Assembly: GCF_051014685.1 (NCBI RefSeq)
Contig: NW_027479726.1
Coordinates: forward strand, 1 to 64,000
Origin: Ptiloglossa arizonensis
Lineage: Eukaryota; Arthropoda; Insecta; Hymenoptera; Colletidae
Reading direction: 5' to 3'
Length of the DNA stretch: 64,000 nucleotides
Both the position numbers and the translations under genes were made by a program. Position 1 is the stretch's first letter; every line of letters starts with the position of its first letter. Below, piece by piece: positions 12,652-25,978 of the stretch. The notes below the pieces were generated by a model. That model saw only the letters and a list, made by a program, of their open reading frames with translations. It had not been told where the DNA came from and searched no databases.

Positions 12652-14345
12652 CTGTTTGCTTTCTCAACCATTTCTTGGATTCAAACTCCCATATCTCGCG
12701 AACGGATTGACCTAACCCAAAAATACCCATTGCATCTGAAAGTAGAAACTCGCCCGATTACAACGGTATGTGTATTTTTTCCCTAGGCCATTCTGGTTAA
12801 TCGTTTGAAGCAGCAGAAGTGCGAAAAATTTGTTGTCTTCTCAACCATTTCTTAGCTTCAAACTCCCATATCTCGCGAACGGATTGACCTAACCCAAAAA
12901 TTCCGATTGCATCTGAAAGTAGAAACTCGCCCGATTACAACGGTATGTGTATTTTTTCTCTAGACCATTCCGGTTAAACGCTTGGAGCAGCAGAATTGCG
13001 AAAAATTTTTTGCCTTCTCAACCATTTCTTGGCTTCAAACTCCCATGTCTCGCGAACGGATTGACCTAACCCAAAAATTCCTGTTGCATCTGAAAGTAGA
13101 ATCCCGCACGATTACATCGGTATGCGTATTTTTTCCCTAAGCCATTCTGGTTAAGCGTTTGCAGCAGCAGAATTGCGAAAAATTTTTTCTCTTCTCAACC
13201 ATTTCTTAGCTTCAAACTCCCATATTTCGCGAACGGATTGACCTAACCCAAAAATTCCTATTGCACTTGAAAGTAGAAACTCGCCCGATTACAAGGGTAC
13301 GTGTGTTTTTACCCTAGGCCATTCTGGTTAAGCGATTGGAGCAGCAGAAGTGCGAAAAATTTGTTGTCTTGTCAACCATTTCTTAGCTTCAAAGTCCCAT
13401 ATCTCGCGAACGGATTGACCTAACCCAAAAGTTCCTATTGCATCTGAAAGTAGAAACTCGCCCGATTACATCGGTATGTGTATTTTTTCTCTAGACCATT
13501 CCGGTTAAACGCTTGGAGCAGCAGAATTGCGAAAAATTTTTTGCCTTCTCAACCATTTCTTGGCTTCGAACTCCCATGTCTCGCGAACGGATTGACCTAA
13601 CCCAAAAATTCCTGTTGCGTCTGAAAGTAGAAACTCGCCCGATTACAACGGTATGCGTATTTTTTCCCTCGCCCATTCTGGTTAAGCGTTTGGAGCACCA
13701 GAATTGCGAAAAATTTGTTGTCTTCTTAACCATTTCTTGGCTTCAAACTCCCATATCTCACGAACGGATTGACCTAACCCAAAAATTCCTATTGTAACTG
13801 AAAGTAGAAACTCGCGTGATTACAACGGTATGTGTATTTTTTCCCTAGGCCATTCTGGTTAAGCGTTTGGAGCAGCAGAATTGCGAAAAATTGTTTGCCT
13901 TCTCAACCATTTCTTGGCTTCAAACTCCCACATCTCGCGAACGGATTGACCTAACACAAAAATTCCTGTTGCGTCTGAAAGTAGAAAATCGCCCGATTAC
14001 AAAGGTATGTGTATTTTTTCCCTAGCCCCTTCCTTGTTAAGCGTTTGGAGCAGCAGAATTGCGAAAAATTTGTTGTCTTCTCAACCATTTCTTAGCTTCA
14101 AACTCCCATATCTCACGAACGGATTGACCAAACCCAAAAATTCTTTCTGCGTCTGAAAGTAGAAACTCGCCCGATTACAAAGGTATACGTATTTTTTCCC
14201 TAGGCCATTCTGGTTAAGCGTTTGGAGCAGTAGAATTGCGAAAAATTTGTTGTCTTCCTAACCATTTCTTGGCTTCAAACTCCCATATCTCACGAACGGA
14301 TTGACCTAACCCAAAAATTCCTATTGTAACTGAAAGTAGAAACTC
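12652..14345 (+). repeat. 11-monomer displacement repeat, copy 1
   Basis: This segment of about 9.5 monomers recurs 1,948 bp downstream (11 monomers plus 1 bp). The allele GATTCAAACTCCC near 12,678, GGTATGCGTATT with CCCTAAGCC near 13,120, TACAAGGGTACGTG near 13,290 and the extra-base allele CCCCTTCC at 14026-14029 all reappear at the same displacement. The right end is set at 14345, where this copy reads CGCCCG and the second copy reads CGTCCG. Confidence 0.85.
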
Positions 14346-14599
14346 GCCCGATTACAACGGTATGCGTATTTTTTCCCTCGCCCATTCTGGTTAAGCGTTT
14401 GGAGCACCAGAATTGCGAAAAATTTGTTGTCTTCTTAACCATTTCTTGGCTTCAAACTCCCATATCTCACGAACGGATTGACCTAACCCAAAAATTCCTA
14501 TTGTAACTGAAAGTAGAAACTCGCGTGATTACAACGGTATGTGTATTTTTTCCCTAGGCCATTCTGGTTAAGCGTTTGGAGCAGCAGAATTGCGAAAAA
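14346..14599 (+). repeat. Short bridging repeat copied from 13638-13891
   Basis: These 254 bases match 13638-13891 at a displacement of 708 bp (4 monomers), including GGTATGCGTATTTTTTCCCTCGCC and the GCGTGATTACAACGG allele. They then join sequence that matches from 12652 onward. The piece is therefore the scar of a second exchange inside the 11-monomer duplication. Confidence 0.75.
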
Positions 14600-16293
14600 T
14601 TGTTTGCTTTCTCAACCATTTCTTGGATTCAAACTCCCATATCTCGCGAACGGATTGACCTAACCCAAAAATACCCATTGCATCTGAAAGTAGAAACTCG
14701 CCCGATTACAACGGTATGTGTATTTTTTCCCTAGGCCATTCTGGTTAATCGTTTGAAGCAGCAGAAGTGCGAAAAATTTGTTGTCTTCTCAACCATTTCT
14801 TAGCTTCAAACTCCCATATCTCGCGAACGGATTGACCTAACCCAAAAATTCCGATTGCATCTGAAAGTAGAAACTCGCCCGATTACAACGGTATGTGTAT
14901 TTTTTCTCTAGACCATTCCGGTTAAACGCTTGGAGCAGCAGAATTGCGAAAAATTTTTTGCCTTCTCAACCATTTCTTGGCTTCAAACTCCCATGTCTCG
15001 CGAACGGATTGACCTAACCCAAAAATTCCTGTTGCATCTGAAAGTAGAATCCCGCACGATTACATCGGTATGCGTATTTTTTCCCTAAGCCATTCTGGTT
15101 AAGCGTTTGCAGCAGCAGAATTGCGAAAAATTTTTTCTCTTCTCAACCATTTCTTAGCTTCAAACTCCCATATTTCGCGAACGGATTGACCTAACCCAAA
15201 AATTCCTATTGCACTTGAAAGTAGAAACTCGCCCGATTACAAGGGTACGTGTGTTTTTACCCTAGGCCATTCTGGTTAAGCGATTGGAGCAGCAGAAGTG
15301 CGAAAAATTTGTTGTCTTGTCAACCATTTCTTAGCTTCAAAGTCCCATATCTCGCGAACGGATTGACCTAACCCAAAAGTTCCTATTGCATCTGAAAGTA
15401 GAAACTCGCCCGATTACATCGGTATGTGTATTTTTTCTCTAGACCATTCCGGTTAAACGCTTGGAGCAGCAGAATTGCGAAAAATTTTTTGCCTTCTCAA
15501 CCATTTCTTGGCTTCGAACTCCCATGTCTCGCGAACGGATTGACCTAACCCAAAAATTCCTGTTGCGTCTGAAAGTAGAAACTCGCCCGATTACAACGGT
15601 ATGCGTATTTTTTCCCTCGCCCATTCTGGTTAAGCGTTTGGAGCACCAGAATTGCGAAAAATTTGTTGTCTTCTTAACCATTTCTTGGCTTCAAACTCCC
15701 ATATCTCACGAACGGATTGACCTAACCCAAAAATTCCTATTGTAACTGAAAGTAGAAACTCGCGTGATTACAACGGTATGTGTATTTTTTCCCTAGGCCA
15801 TTCTGGTTAAGCGTTTGGAGCAGCAGAATTGCGAAAAATTGTTTGCCTTCTCAACCATTTCTTGGCTTCAAACTCCCACATCTCGCGAACGGATTGACCT
15901 AACACAAAAATTCCTGTTGCGTCTGAAAGTAGAAAATCGCCCGATTACAAAGGTATGTGTATTTTTTCCCTAGCCCCTTCCTTGTTAAGCGTTTGGAGCA
16001 GCAGAATTGCGAAAAATTTGTTGTCTTCTCAACCATTTCTTAGCTTCAAACTCCCATATCTCACGAACGGATTGACCAAACCCAAAAATTCTTTCTGCGT
16101 CTGAAAGTAGAAACTCGCCCGATTACAAAGGTATACGTATTTTTTCCCTAGGCCATTCTGGTTAAGCGTTTGGAGCAGTAGAATTGCGAAAAATTTGTTG
16201 TCTTCTTAACCATTTCTTGGCTTCAAACTCCCATATCTCACGAACGGATTGACCTAACCCAAAAATTCCTATTGTAACTGAAAGTAGAAACTC
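14600..16293 (+). repeat. 11-monomer displacement repeat, copy 2
   Basis: Second copy of 12652-14345. It ends where the next monomer takes the rare allele CGGTATGGTTATT near 16,310. The same rare allele occurs near 24,630, which ties this copy, and not copy 1, to the corresponding part of the block beginning at 20005 (displacement 8,321-8,322 bp, 47 monomers plus 2-3 bp). Confidence 0.85.
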
Positions 16294-19200
16294 GTCCGAT
16301 TACAACGGTATGGTTATTTTTTCCCTAGGCCATTCTGGTTAAGCGTTTGGAGCAGCAGAATTGCGAAAAATTTGTTGTCTTCTCAACCATTTCTTGGCTT
16401 CAAACTCCCATATCTCGCGAACGGATTGACCTAACCCAAAAATTCATATTGCATCTGAAAGTAGAAACTCGCCCGATTACAACGGTATGTGTATTTTTTC
16501 CCTAGGCCATTCTGGTTAAGCGTTTGGAGCAGCAGAATTGCGAAAAATTTGTTGTCTCCTCAACCATTTCTTGGCTTCAAACTCCCATATCTCGCGAACG
16601 GATTGACCTAACCCAGAAATTCATATTGCATCTGAAAGTAGAAACTCGCCCGATTACAACGGTATGTGTATTTTTTCCCTAGGCCATTCTGGTTAAGCGT
16701 TTGGAGCAGCAGAAGTGCGAAAAATTTGTTGCTTTCTCAACCATTTCTTATCTTCAAACTCCCATATCTCGCGAACGGATTGACCTAACCCAAAAATTCC
16801 TATTGCATCTGAAAGTAGAAACTCGCACGATTACAACGGTATGTGTATTTTTTCTCCAGACCATTCCGGTTAAACGCTTGGAGCAGCAGAATTCTGAAAA
16901 ATTTTTTGCCTTCTCAACCATTTCTTGGCTTCGAACTCCAATATCTCGCGAACGGATTGACCTAACCCAAAAATTCCTGTTGCGTCTGAAAGTAGAAACT
17001 CGCCCGATTACAACGGTATGTGTATTTGTTCCCTAGCCCATTCTTTTTAACCGTTTGGAGCAGCAGAATTGCGAAAAATTTTTTGCCTTCTCAACCATTT
17101 CTTGGCTTCAAACTCCCATATCTCGCGAACGGATTGACCAAACCCAAAAATTCCGTCCGCGTCTGAAAGTAGAAACTCGCCCGATTACAACGGTATGTGT
17201 ATTTCTTCCCTAGGCCATTCTTTTTAACCGTTTGGAGCAGCAGAATTGCGAAAAATTGTTTGCCATCTCAACCATTTCTTGGCTTCAAACTCCCACATCT
17301 CGCGAACGGATTGACCTAACACAAAAATTCCTGTTGCGTCTGAAAGTAGAAACTCGCCCGATTACAAAGGTATACGTATTTTTTCCCTAGGCCATTCTGG
17401 TTAAGCGTTTGGAGCAGTAGAATTGCGAAAAATTTGTTGTCTTCTTAACCATTTCTTGGCTTCAAACTCCCATATCTCACGAACGGATTGACCTAACCCA
17501 AAAATTCCTATTGTAACTGAAAGTAGAAACTCGCCCGATTACAACGGTATGTGTATTTTTTCCCTAGGCCATTCTGGTTAAGCGTTTGGAGCAGCAGAAT
17601 TGCGAAAAATTTGTTGTCTCCTCAACCATTTCTTGGCTTCAAACTCCCATATCTCACGAACGGATTGACCTAACCCAAAAATTCATATTGCATCTGAAAG
17701 TAGAAACTCGGCCGATTACAACGGTATGTGTATTTTTTCCCTAGGCCATTCTGGTTAAGCGTTTGGAGCAGCAGAAGTGCGAAAAATTTGTTGTTTTCTC
17801 AACCATTTCTTAGCTTCAAACTCCCATATCTCGCGAACGGATGGACCTAACCCAAAAATTCCTATTGCATCTGAAAGTAGAAACTCGCACGATTACAACG
17901 GTATGTGTATTTTTTCTCCAGACTATTCCGGTTAAACGCTTGGAGCAGCAGAATTGCGAAAAATTTTTTGCCTTCTCAACCATTTCTTGGCTTCAAACTC
18001 CCACATCTCGCGAACGGATTGACCTAACCCAAAAATTTCTGTTGCGTCTGAAAGTAGAAACTCGCCCGATTACAAAGGTATGTGTATTTTTTCCCTAGCC
18101 CATTCTGGTTAAGCGTTTGGAGCACCAGAATTGCGAAAAATTTGTTGTCTTCTCAACCATTTCTTAGCTTCAAAGTCACATATCTCGCGAACGGATTGAC
18201 CAAACCCGAAAATTCCGTCTGCGTCTGAAAGTAGGAACTCGCCCGATTACAACGGTATGTGTATTTTTTCCCTAGCCCATTCTGGTTAAGCGCTTGGAGC
18301 AGCAGAATTGCGAAAAATTTGTTGTCTTCTCAACCATTTCTTAGCTTCAAAGTCACATATCTCGCGAACGGATTGACCAAACCCAAAAATTCCGTCTGCG
18401 TCTGAAAGTAGGAACTCGCCCGATTACAACGGTATGTGTATTTTTTCCCTAGGCCATTCTGGTTAAGCGTTTGGAGCAGCAAAAGTGCGAAAAATTTGTT
18501 GTTTTCTCAACCATTTCTTAGCTTCAAACTCCCATATCTCGCGAACGGATTGACCTAACCCAAAAATTCCAATTGCATCTGAAAGTAGAAACTCGCCCGA
18601 TTACAACGGTATGTGTATTTTTTCTCCAGACCATTCCGGTGCAACGCTTGGAGCAGCAGAATTGCGAAAAATTTTTTGCCTTCTCAACCATTTCTTGGCT
18701 TCGAACTCCAATATCTCGCGAACGGATTGACCTAACCCAAAAATTCCTGTTGCGTCTGAAAGTAGAAACTCGCCCGATTACAACGGTATGTGTATTTGTT
18801 CCCTAGCCCATTCTTTTTAACCGTTTGGAGCAGCAGAATTGCGAAAAATTTTTTGCCTTCTCAACCATTTCTTGGCTTCAAACTCCCATATCTCGCGAAC
18901 GGATTGACCAAACCCAAAAATTCCGTCTGCGTCTGATAGTAGAAACTCGCCCGATTACAACGGTATGTGTATTTCTTTCCTAGGCCATTCTTTTTAACCG
19001 CTTGGAGCAGCAGAATTGCGAAAAATTGTTTGCCTTCTCAACCATTTCTTGGCTTCAAACTCCCACATCTCGCGAACGGATTGACCTAACACAAAAATTC
19101 CTGTTGCGTCTGAAAGTAGAAACTCGCCCGATTACAAAGGTATGTGTATTTTTTCCCTAGCCTATTCTGGTTAAGCGTTTGGAGCACCAGAATTGCGAAA

Positions 19201-20004
19201 AATTTGTTGTCTTCTCAACCATTTCTTAGCTTCAAAGTCACATATCTCGCGAACGGATTGACCAAACCCAAAAATTCCGTCTGCGTCTGAAAGTAGGAAC
19301 TCGCCCGATTACAACGGTATGTGTATTTTTTCCCTAGCCCATTCTGGTTAAGCGTTTGGAGCAGCAGAATTGCGAAAAATTTGTTGTCTTCTCAACCATT
19401 TCTTAGCTTCAAAGTCACATATCTCGCGAACGGATTGAGCAAACCCAAAAATTCCGTCTGCGTCTGAAAGTAGAAACTCGCCCGATTACAACGGTATGTG
19501 TATTTTTTCCCTAGGCCATTCTGGTTAAGCGTTTGGAGCAGCAGAAGTGCGAAAAATTTGTTGTTTTCTCAACCATTTCTTAGCTTCAAACTCCCATATC
19601 TCGCGAACGGATTGACCTAACCCAAAAATTCCTATTGCATCTGAAAGTAGAAACTCGCACGATTACAACGGTATGTGTATTTTTTCTCCAGACCATTCCG
19701 GTTAAACGCTTGGAGCAGCAGAATTGCGAAAAATTTTTTGCCTTCTCAACCATTTCTTGGCTTCGAACTCCAATATCTCGCGAACGGATTGACCTAACCC
19801 AAAAATTCCTGTTGCGTCTGAAAGTAGAAACTCGCCCGATTACAACGGTATGTGTATTTGTTCCCTTGCCCATTCTTTTTAACCGTTTGGAGCAGCAGAA
19901 TTGCGAAAAATTTTTTGCCTTCTCAACCATTTCTTGGCTTCAAACTCCCATATCTCGCGAACGGATTGACCAAACCCAAAAATTCCGTCTGCGTCTGAAA
20001 GTAG
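16294..20004 (+). repeat. Right part of the 10090-20004 higher-order block
   Basis: About 21 monomers. From about 17,840 to 18,960 they match about 27,757-28,880 at a displacement of 9,916 bp, and from about 19,600 they match about 29,690 onward at 10,093 bp; the 177-bp change in displacement means one monomer more in the later block. Marker alleles include GAACGGATGGACC near 17,840, GTGCAACGC near 18,640, CTGATAGTAG near 18,935 and CCCTTGCCC near 19,865. A 136-codon open frame at 19635-20045 is a product of mutated stop triplets and is not taken as a gene. Confidence 0.85.
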
Positions 20005-23000
20005 AAACTCGCCCGATTACAACGGTATGTGTATTTCTTCCCTAGGCCATTCTTTTTAACCGTTTGGAGCAGCAGAATTGCGAAAAATTGTTTGCCTTTT
20101 CAACCATTTCTTGGCTTCAAACTCCCACATCTCGCGAACGGATTGACCTAACACAAAAATTCCTGTTGCGTCTGAAAGTAGAAACTCGCCCGATTACAAA
20201 GGTATGTGTATTTTTTCCCTAGCCCATCCTGGTTAAGCGCTTGGAGCAGCAGAATTGCGAAAAATTTGTTGTCTTCTCAACCATTTCTTAGCTTCAAACT
20301 CCCATATCTCACGAACGGATTGACCAAACCCAAAAATTCTTTCTGCGCCTGAAAGTAGAAACTCGCCCGATTACAAAGGTATACGTATTTTTTCCCTAGG
20401 CCATTCTGGTTAAGCGTTTGGAGCAGCAGAATTGCGAAAAATTTGTTGTCTTCTTAACCATTTCTTGGCTTCAAACTCCCATATCTCCCGAACGGATTGA
20501 CCTAACCCAAAAATTCCTATTGTAACTGAAAGTAGAAACTCGCGTGATTACAACGGTATGTGTATTTTTTCCCTAGGCCATTCTGGTTAAGCGTTTGGAG
20601 CAGCAGAATTGCGAAAAATTGTTTGCCTTCTCAACCATTTCTTGGCTTCAAACTCCCACATCTCGCGAACGGATTGACCTAACACAAAAATTCCTGTTGC
20701 GTCTGAAAGTAGAAACTCGCCCGATTACAAAGGTATGTGTATTTTTTCCCTAGCCCCTTCCTTGTTAAGCGTTTGGAGCAGCAGAATTGCGAAAAATTTG
20801 TTGTCTTCTCAACCATTCCTTAGCTTCAAACTCCCATATCTCACGAACGGATTGACCTAACCCAAAAATTCCTATTGTAACTGAAAGTAGAAACTCGTCC
20901 GATTACAACGGTATGGGTATTTTTTCCCTAGGCCATTCTGGTTAAGCGTTTGGAGCAGCAGAATTGCGAAAAATTTGTTGTCTTCTCAACCATTTCTTGG
21001 CTTCAAACTCCCATATCTCGCGAACGGATTGACCTAACCCAAAAATTCATATTGCATCTGAAAGTAGAAACTCGCCCGATTACAACGGTATGTGTATTTT
21101 TTCCCTAGGCCATTCTGGTTAAGCGTTTGGAGCAGCAGAATTGCGAAAAATTTGTTGTCTCCTCAACCATTTCTTGGCTTCAAACTCCCATATCTCGCGA
21201 ACGGATTGACCTAACCCAAAAATTCATATTGCATCTGAAAGTAGAAACTCGCCCGATTACAACGGTATGTGTATTTTTTCCCTAGGCCATTCTGGTTAAG
21301 CGTTTGGAGCAGCAGAATTGCGAAAAATTTGTTGTTTTGTCAACCATTTCTTATTTTCAAACTCCCTCATCTCGCGAACGGATTGACCTAACGCAAAATT
21401 TCCTATTACATCTGAAAGTAGAAACTCGCCCGATTACAACGGTATGTGTATTTTTTCCCTAGGCCATTTTGGTTAAGCGTTTGGAGCAGCAGAATTGCGA
21501 AAAATTTTTTGCCTTCTCAACCATTTCTTGGCTTCAAACTCCCACATCTCGCGAACGGATTGACCTAACCCAAAAATTTCTGTTGCGTCTGAAAGTAGAA
21601 ACTCGCCCGATTACAAAGGTATGTGTATTTTTTCCCTAGCCCATTCTGGTTAAGCGTTTGGAGCAGCAGAATTGCGAAAAATTTGTTGTCTTCTCAACCA
21701 TTTCTTAGCTTCAAAGTCCCATATCTCGCGAACGGATTGACCAAACCCAAAAATTCTTTCTGCGTCTGAAAGTAGAATCTCGCCCGATTACAAAGGTATA
21801 CGTATTTTTTCCCTAGGCCGTTCTGGTTAAGCGTTTGGAGCAGCTGAATTGTGAAAAATTGTTTGCCTTCTCAACCATTTCTTGGTTTCAAACTCCCATA
21901 TCTCGCGAACGGATTGACCTAACCCAAAAATACCTATTGCATCTGAAAGTAGAAACTCGTTCGATTACAACGGTATGTGTATTATTTCCCTAGGCCATTC
22001 TGGTTAATCGTTTGAAGCAGCAGAAGTGCGAAAAATTTGTTGTCTTCTAAACAATTTCTTAGCTTCAAACTCCCATATCTCGCGAACGGATTGACCTAAC
22101 TCAAAAATTCCTATTGTAACTGAAAGTAGAAACTCGTCCGATTACAACGGTATGGGTATTTTTTCCCTAGGCCATTCTGGTTAAGCGTTTGGTGCAGCAG
22201 AATTGCGAAAAATTTTTTGCCTTCTCAACCATTTCTTGGCTTCAAACTCCCACATCTCGCGAACGGATTGACCTAACACAAAAATTCCTGTTGCGTCTGA
22301 AAGTAGAAACTCGCCCGATTACAAAGGTATGTGTATTTTTTCCCTAGCCCATTCTGGTTAAGCGTTTGGAGCAGCAGAATTGCGAAAAATTTGTTGTCTT
22401 CTCAACCATTTCTTAGCTTCAAAGTCATATATCTCGCGAACGGATTGACCAAACCCAAAAATTCTGTCTGCGTCTGAAAGAAGAAACTCGCCCGATTACA
22501 AAGGTATACGTATTTTTTCCCTAGGCCATTCTGGTTAAGCGTTTGCAGCAGCAGAATTGCGAAAAATTTTTTCTCTTCTCAACCATTTCTTAGCTTCAAA
22601 CTCCCATATTTCGCGAACGGATTGACCTAACCCAAAAATTCCTATTGCACTTGAAGGTAGAAACTCGCCCGATTACAACGGTACGTGTATTTTTACCCTA
22701 GGCCATTCTGGTTAAGCGATTGGAGCAGCAGAAGTGCGAAAAATTTGATGTCTTGTCAACCATTTCTTAGCTTCAAACTCCCATATCTCGCGAACGGATT
22801 GACCTAACCCAAATATTCCTATTGCATCTGAAAGTAGAAACTCGCCCGATTACAACGGTATGTGTATTTTTTCCCTAGGCCATTCTGGTTAAGCGTTTGG
22901 AGCAGCAGAATTGTGAAAAACTGTTTGCTTTCTCAACCATTTCTTGGATTCAAACTCCCATATCTCGCGAACGGATTGACCTAACCCAAAAATACCCATT

Positions 23001-24738
23001 GCATCTGAAAGTAGAAACTCGCCCGATTACAACGGTATGTGTATTTTTTCCCTAGGCCATTCTGGTTAATCGTTTGAAGCAGCAGAAGTGCGAAAAATTT
23101 GTTGTCTTCTCAACCATTTCTTAGCTTCAAACTCCCATATCTCGCGAACGGATTGACCTAACCCAAAAATTCCTATTGCATCTGAAATTAGAAACTCGCC
23201 CGATTACAACGCTATGTGTATTTTTTCTCTAGACCATTCCGGTTAAACGCTTGGAGCAGCAGAATTGCGAAAAATTTTTTGCCTTCTCAACCATTTCTTG
23301 GCTTCAAACTCCCATGTCTCGCGAACGGATTGACCTAACCCAAAAATTCCTGTTGCATCTGAAAGTAGAATCCCGCACGATTACATCGGTATGCGTATTT
23401 TTTCCCTAAGCCATTCTGGTTAAGCGTTTGCAGCAGCAGAATTGCGAAAAATTTTTTCTCTTCTCAACCATTTCTTAGCTTCAAACTCCCATATTTCGCG
23501 AACGGATTGACCTAACCCAAAAATTCCTATTGCACTTGAAAGTAGAAACTCGCCCGATTACAAGGGTACGTGTGTTTTTACCCTAGGCCATTCTGGTTAA
23601 GCGATTGGAGCAGCAGAAGTGCGAAAAATTTGTTGTCTTGTCAACCATTTCTTAGCTTCAAAGTCCCATATCTCGCGAACGGATTGACCTAACCCAAAAG
23701 TTCCTATTGCATCTGAAAGTAGAAACTCGCCCGATTACATCGGTATGTGTATTTTTTCTCTAGACCATTCCGGTTAAACGCTTGGAGCAGCAGAATTGCG
23801 AAAAATTTTTTGCCTTCTCAACCATTTCTTGGCTTCGAACTCCCATGTCTCGCGAACGGATTGACCTAACCCAAAAATTCCTGTTGCGTCTGAAAGTAGA
23901 AACTCGCCCGATTACAACGGTATGCGCATTTTTTCCCTCGCCCATTCTGGTTAAGCGTTTGGAGCACCAGAATTGCGAAAAATTTGTTGTCTTCTTAACC
24001 ATTTCTTGGCTTCAAACTCCCATATCTCACGAATGGATTGACCTAACCCAAAAATTCCTATTGTAACTGAAAGTAGAAACTCGCGTGATTACAACGGTAT
24101 GTGTATTTTTTCCCTAGGCCATTCTGGTTAAGCGTTTGGAGCAGCAGAATTGCGAAAAATTGTTTGCCTTCTCAACCATTTCTTGGCTTCAAACTCCCAC
24201 ATCTCGCGAACGGATTGACCTAACACAAAAATTCCTGTTGCGTCTGAAAGTAGAAAATCGCCCGATTACAAAGGTATGTGTATTTTTTCCCTAGCCCCTT
24301 CCTTGTTAAGCGTTTGGAGCAGCAGAATTGCGAAAAATTTGTTGTCTTCTCAACCATTTCTTAGCTTCAAACTCCCATATCTCACGAACGGATTGACCAA
24401 ACCCAAAAATTCTTTCTGCGTCTGAAAGTAGAAACTCGCCCGATTACAAAGGTATACGTATTTTTTCCCTAGGCCATTCTGGTTAAGCGTTTGGAGCAGT
24501 AGAATTGCGAAAAATTTGTTGTCTTCTTAACCATTTCTTGGCTTCAAACTCCCATATCTCACGAACGGATTGACCTAACCCAAAAATTCCTATTGTAACT
24601 GAAAGTAGAAACTCGTCCGATTACAACGGTATGGTTATTTTTTCCCTAGGCCATTCTGGTTAAGCGTTTGGAGCAGCAGAATTGCGAAAAATTTGTTGTC
24701 TTCTCAACCATTTCTTGGCTTCAAACTCCCATATCTCG

Positions 24739-25978
24739 CGAACGGATTGACCTAACCCAAAAATTCATATTGCATCTGAAAGTAGAAACTCGCCCGATTA
24801 CAACGGTATGTGTATTTTTTCCCTAGGCCATTCTGGTTAAGCGTTTGGAGCAGCAGAATTGCGAAAAATTTGTTGTCTCCTCAACCATTTCTTGGCTTCA
24901 AACTCCCATATCTCGCGAACGGATTGACCTAACCCAGAAATTCATATTGCATCTGAAAGTAGAAACTCGCCCGATTACAACGGTATGTGTATTTTTTCCC
25001 TAGGCCATTCTGGTTAAGCGTTTGGAGCAGCAGAAGTGCGAAAAATTTGTTGCTTTCTCAACCATTTCTTAGCTTCAAACTCCCATATCTCGCGAACGGA
25101 TTGACCTAACCCAAAAATTCCTATTGCATCTGAAAGTAGAAACTCGCACGATTACAACGGTATGTGTATTTTTTCTCCAGACCATTCCGGTTAAACGCTT
25201 GGAGCAGCAGAATTCTGAAAAATTTTTTGCCTTCTCAACCATTTCTTGGCTTCGAACTCCAATATCTCGCGAACTGATTGACCTAACCCAAAAATTCCTG
25301 TTGCGTCTGAAAGTAGAAACTCGCCCGATTACAACGGTATGTGTATTTGTTCCCTAGCCCATTCTTTTTAACCGTTTGGAGCAGCAGAATTGCGAAAAAT
25401 TTTTTGCCTTCTCAACCATTTCTTGGCTTCAAACTCCCATATCTCGCGAACGGATTGACCAAACCCAAAAATTCCATCCGCGTCTGAAAGTAGAAACTCG
25501 CCCGATTACAACGGTATGTGTATTTCTTCCCTAGGCCATTCTTTTTAACCGTTTGGAGCAGCAGAATTGCGAAAAATTGTTTGCCATCTCAACCATTTCT
25601 TGGCTTCAAACTCCCACATCTCGCGAACGGATTGACCTAACACAAAAATTCCTGTTGCGTCTGAAAGTAGAAACTCGCCCGATTACAAAGGTATGTGTAT
25701 TTTTTCCCTAGCCCCTTCCTTGTTAAGCGTTTGGAGCAGCAGAATTGCGAAAAATTTGTTGTCTTCTCAACCATTTCTTAGCTTCAAACTCCCATATCTC
25801 ACGAACGGATTGACCAAACCCAAAAATTCTTTCTGCGTCTGAAAGTAGAAACTCGCCCGATTACAAAGGTATACGTATTTTTTCCCTAGGCCATTCTGGT
25901 TAAGCGTTTGGAGCAGTAGAATTGCGAAAAATTTGTTGTCTTCTTAACCATTTCTTGGCTTCAAACTCCCATATCTCA
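24739..25978 (+). repeat. 7-monomer tandem duplication, copy 1
   Basis: 1,240 bp, followed directly by a second copy. The two share the rare alleles CCCAGAAATTCATATTGC, GTTGCTTTCTC, GCGAACTGATTGACC, CCATCCGCGTCTG and GAGCAGTAGAATTG. The left limit is set by the base before CGAACGG: TCTCGCG here against TCTCACG at the start of copy 2. One extra-base allele (25712) makes the unit 7 x 177 + 1. Confidence 0.9.

Larger units (their letters stand above)
10090..20004 (+). repeat. Higher-order block, 56 monomers (9,915 bp)
   Basis: The block opens at 10090 with the monomers that also open the window and the blocks at 6903, 20005 and 30098, and it closes with the CATTCTTTTTAACCG and CCCTTGCCC monomers that precede each of those restarts. 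It contains three of the ten extra-base alleles (10839, 14026, 15974), which accounts exactly for 56 x 177 + 3. Its order matches the next block with local gains and losses of one to several monomers. Confidence 0.88.

Noticed and set aside
13491..13733. 80-codon minus-strand frames (also at 15439, 23760, 34030, 36330, 50666, 54029 and 54737)
   Set aside because: All arise at monomers with TCTCTAGACC or GGTAAAACGC followed by CCCTCGCCC or similar alleles; they are parallel products of the repeat.
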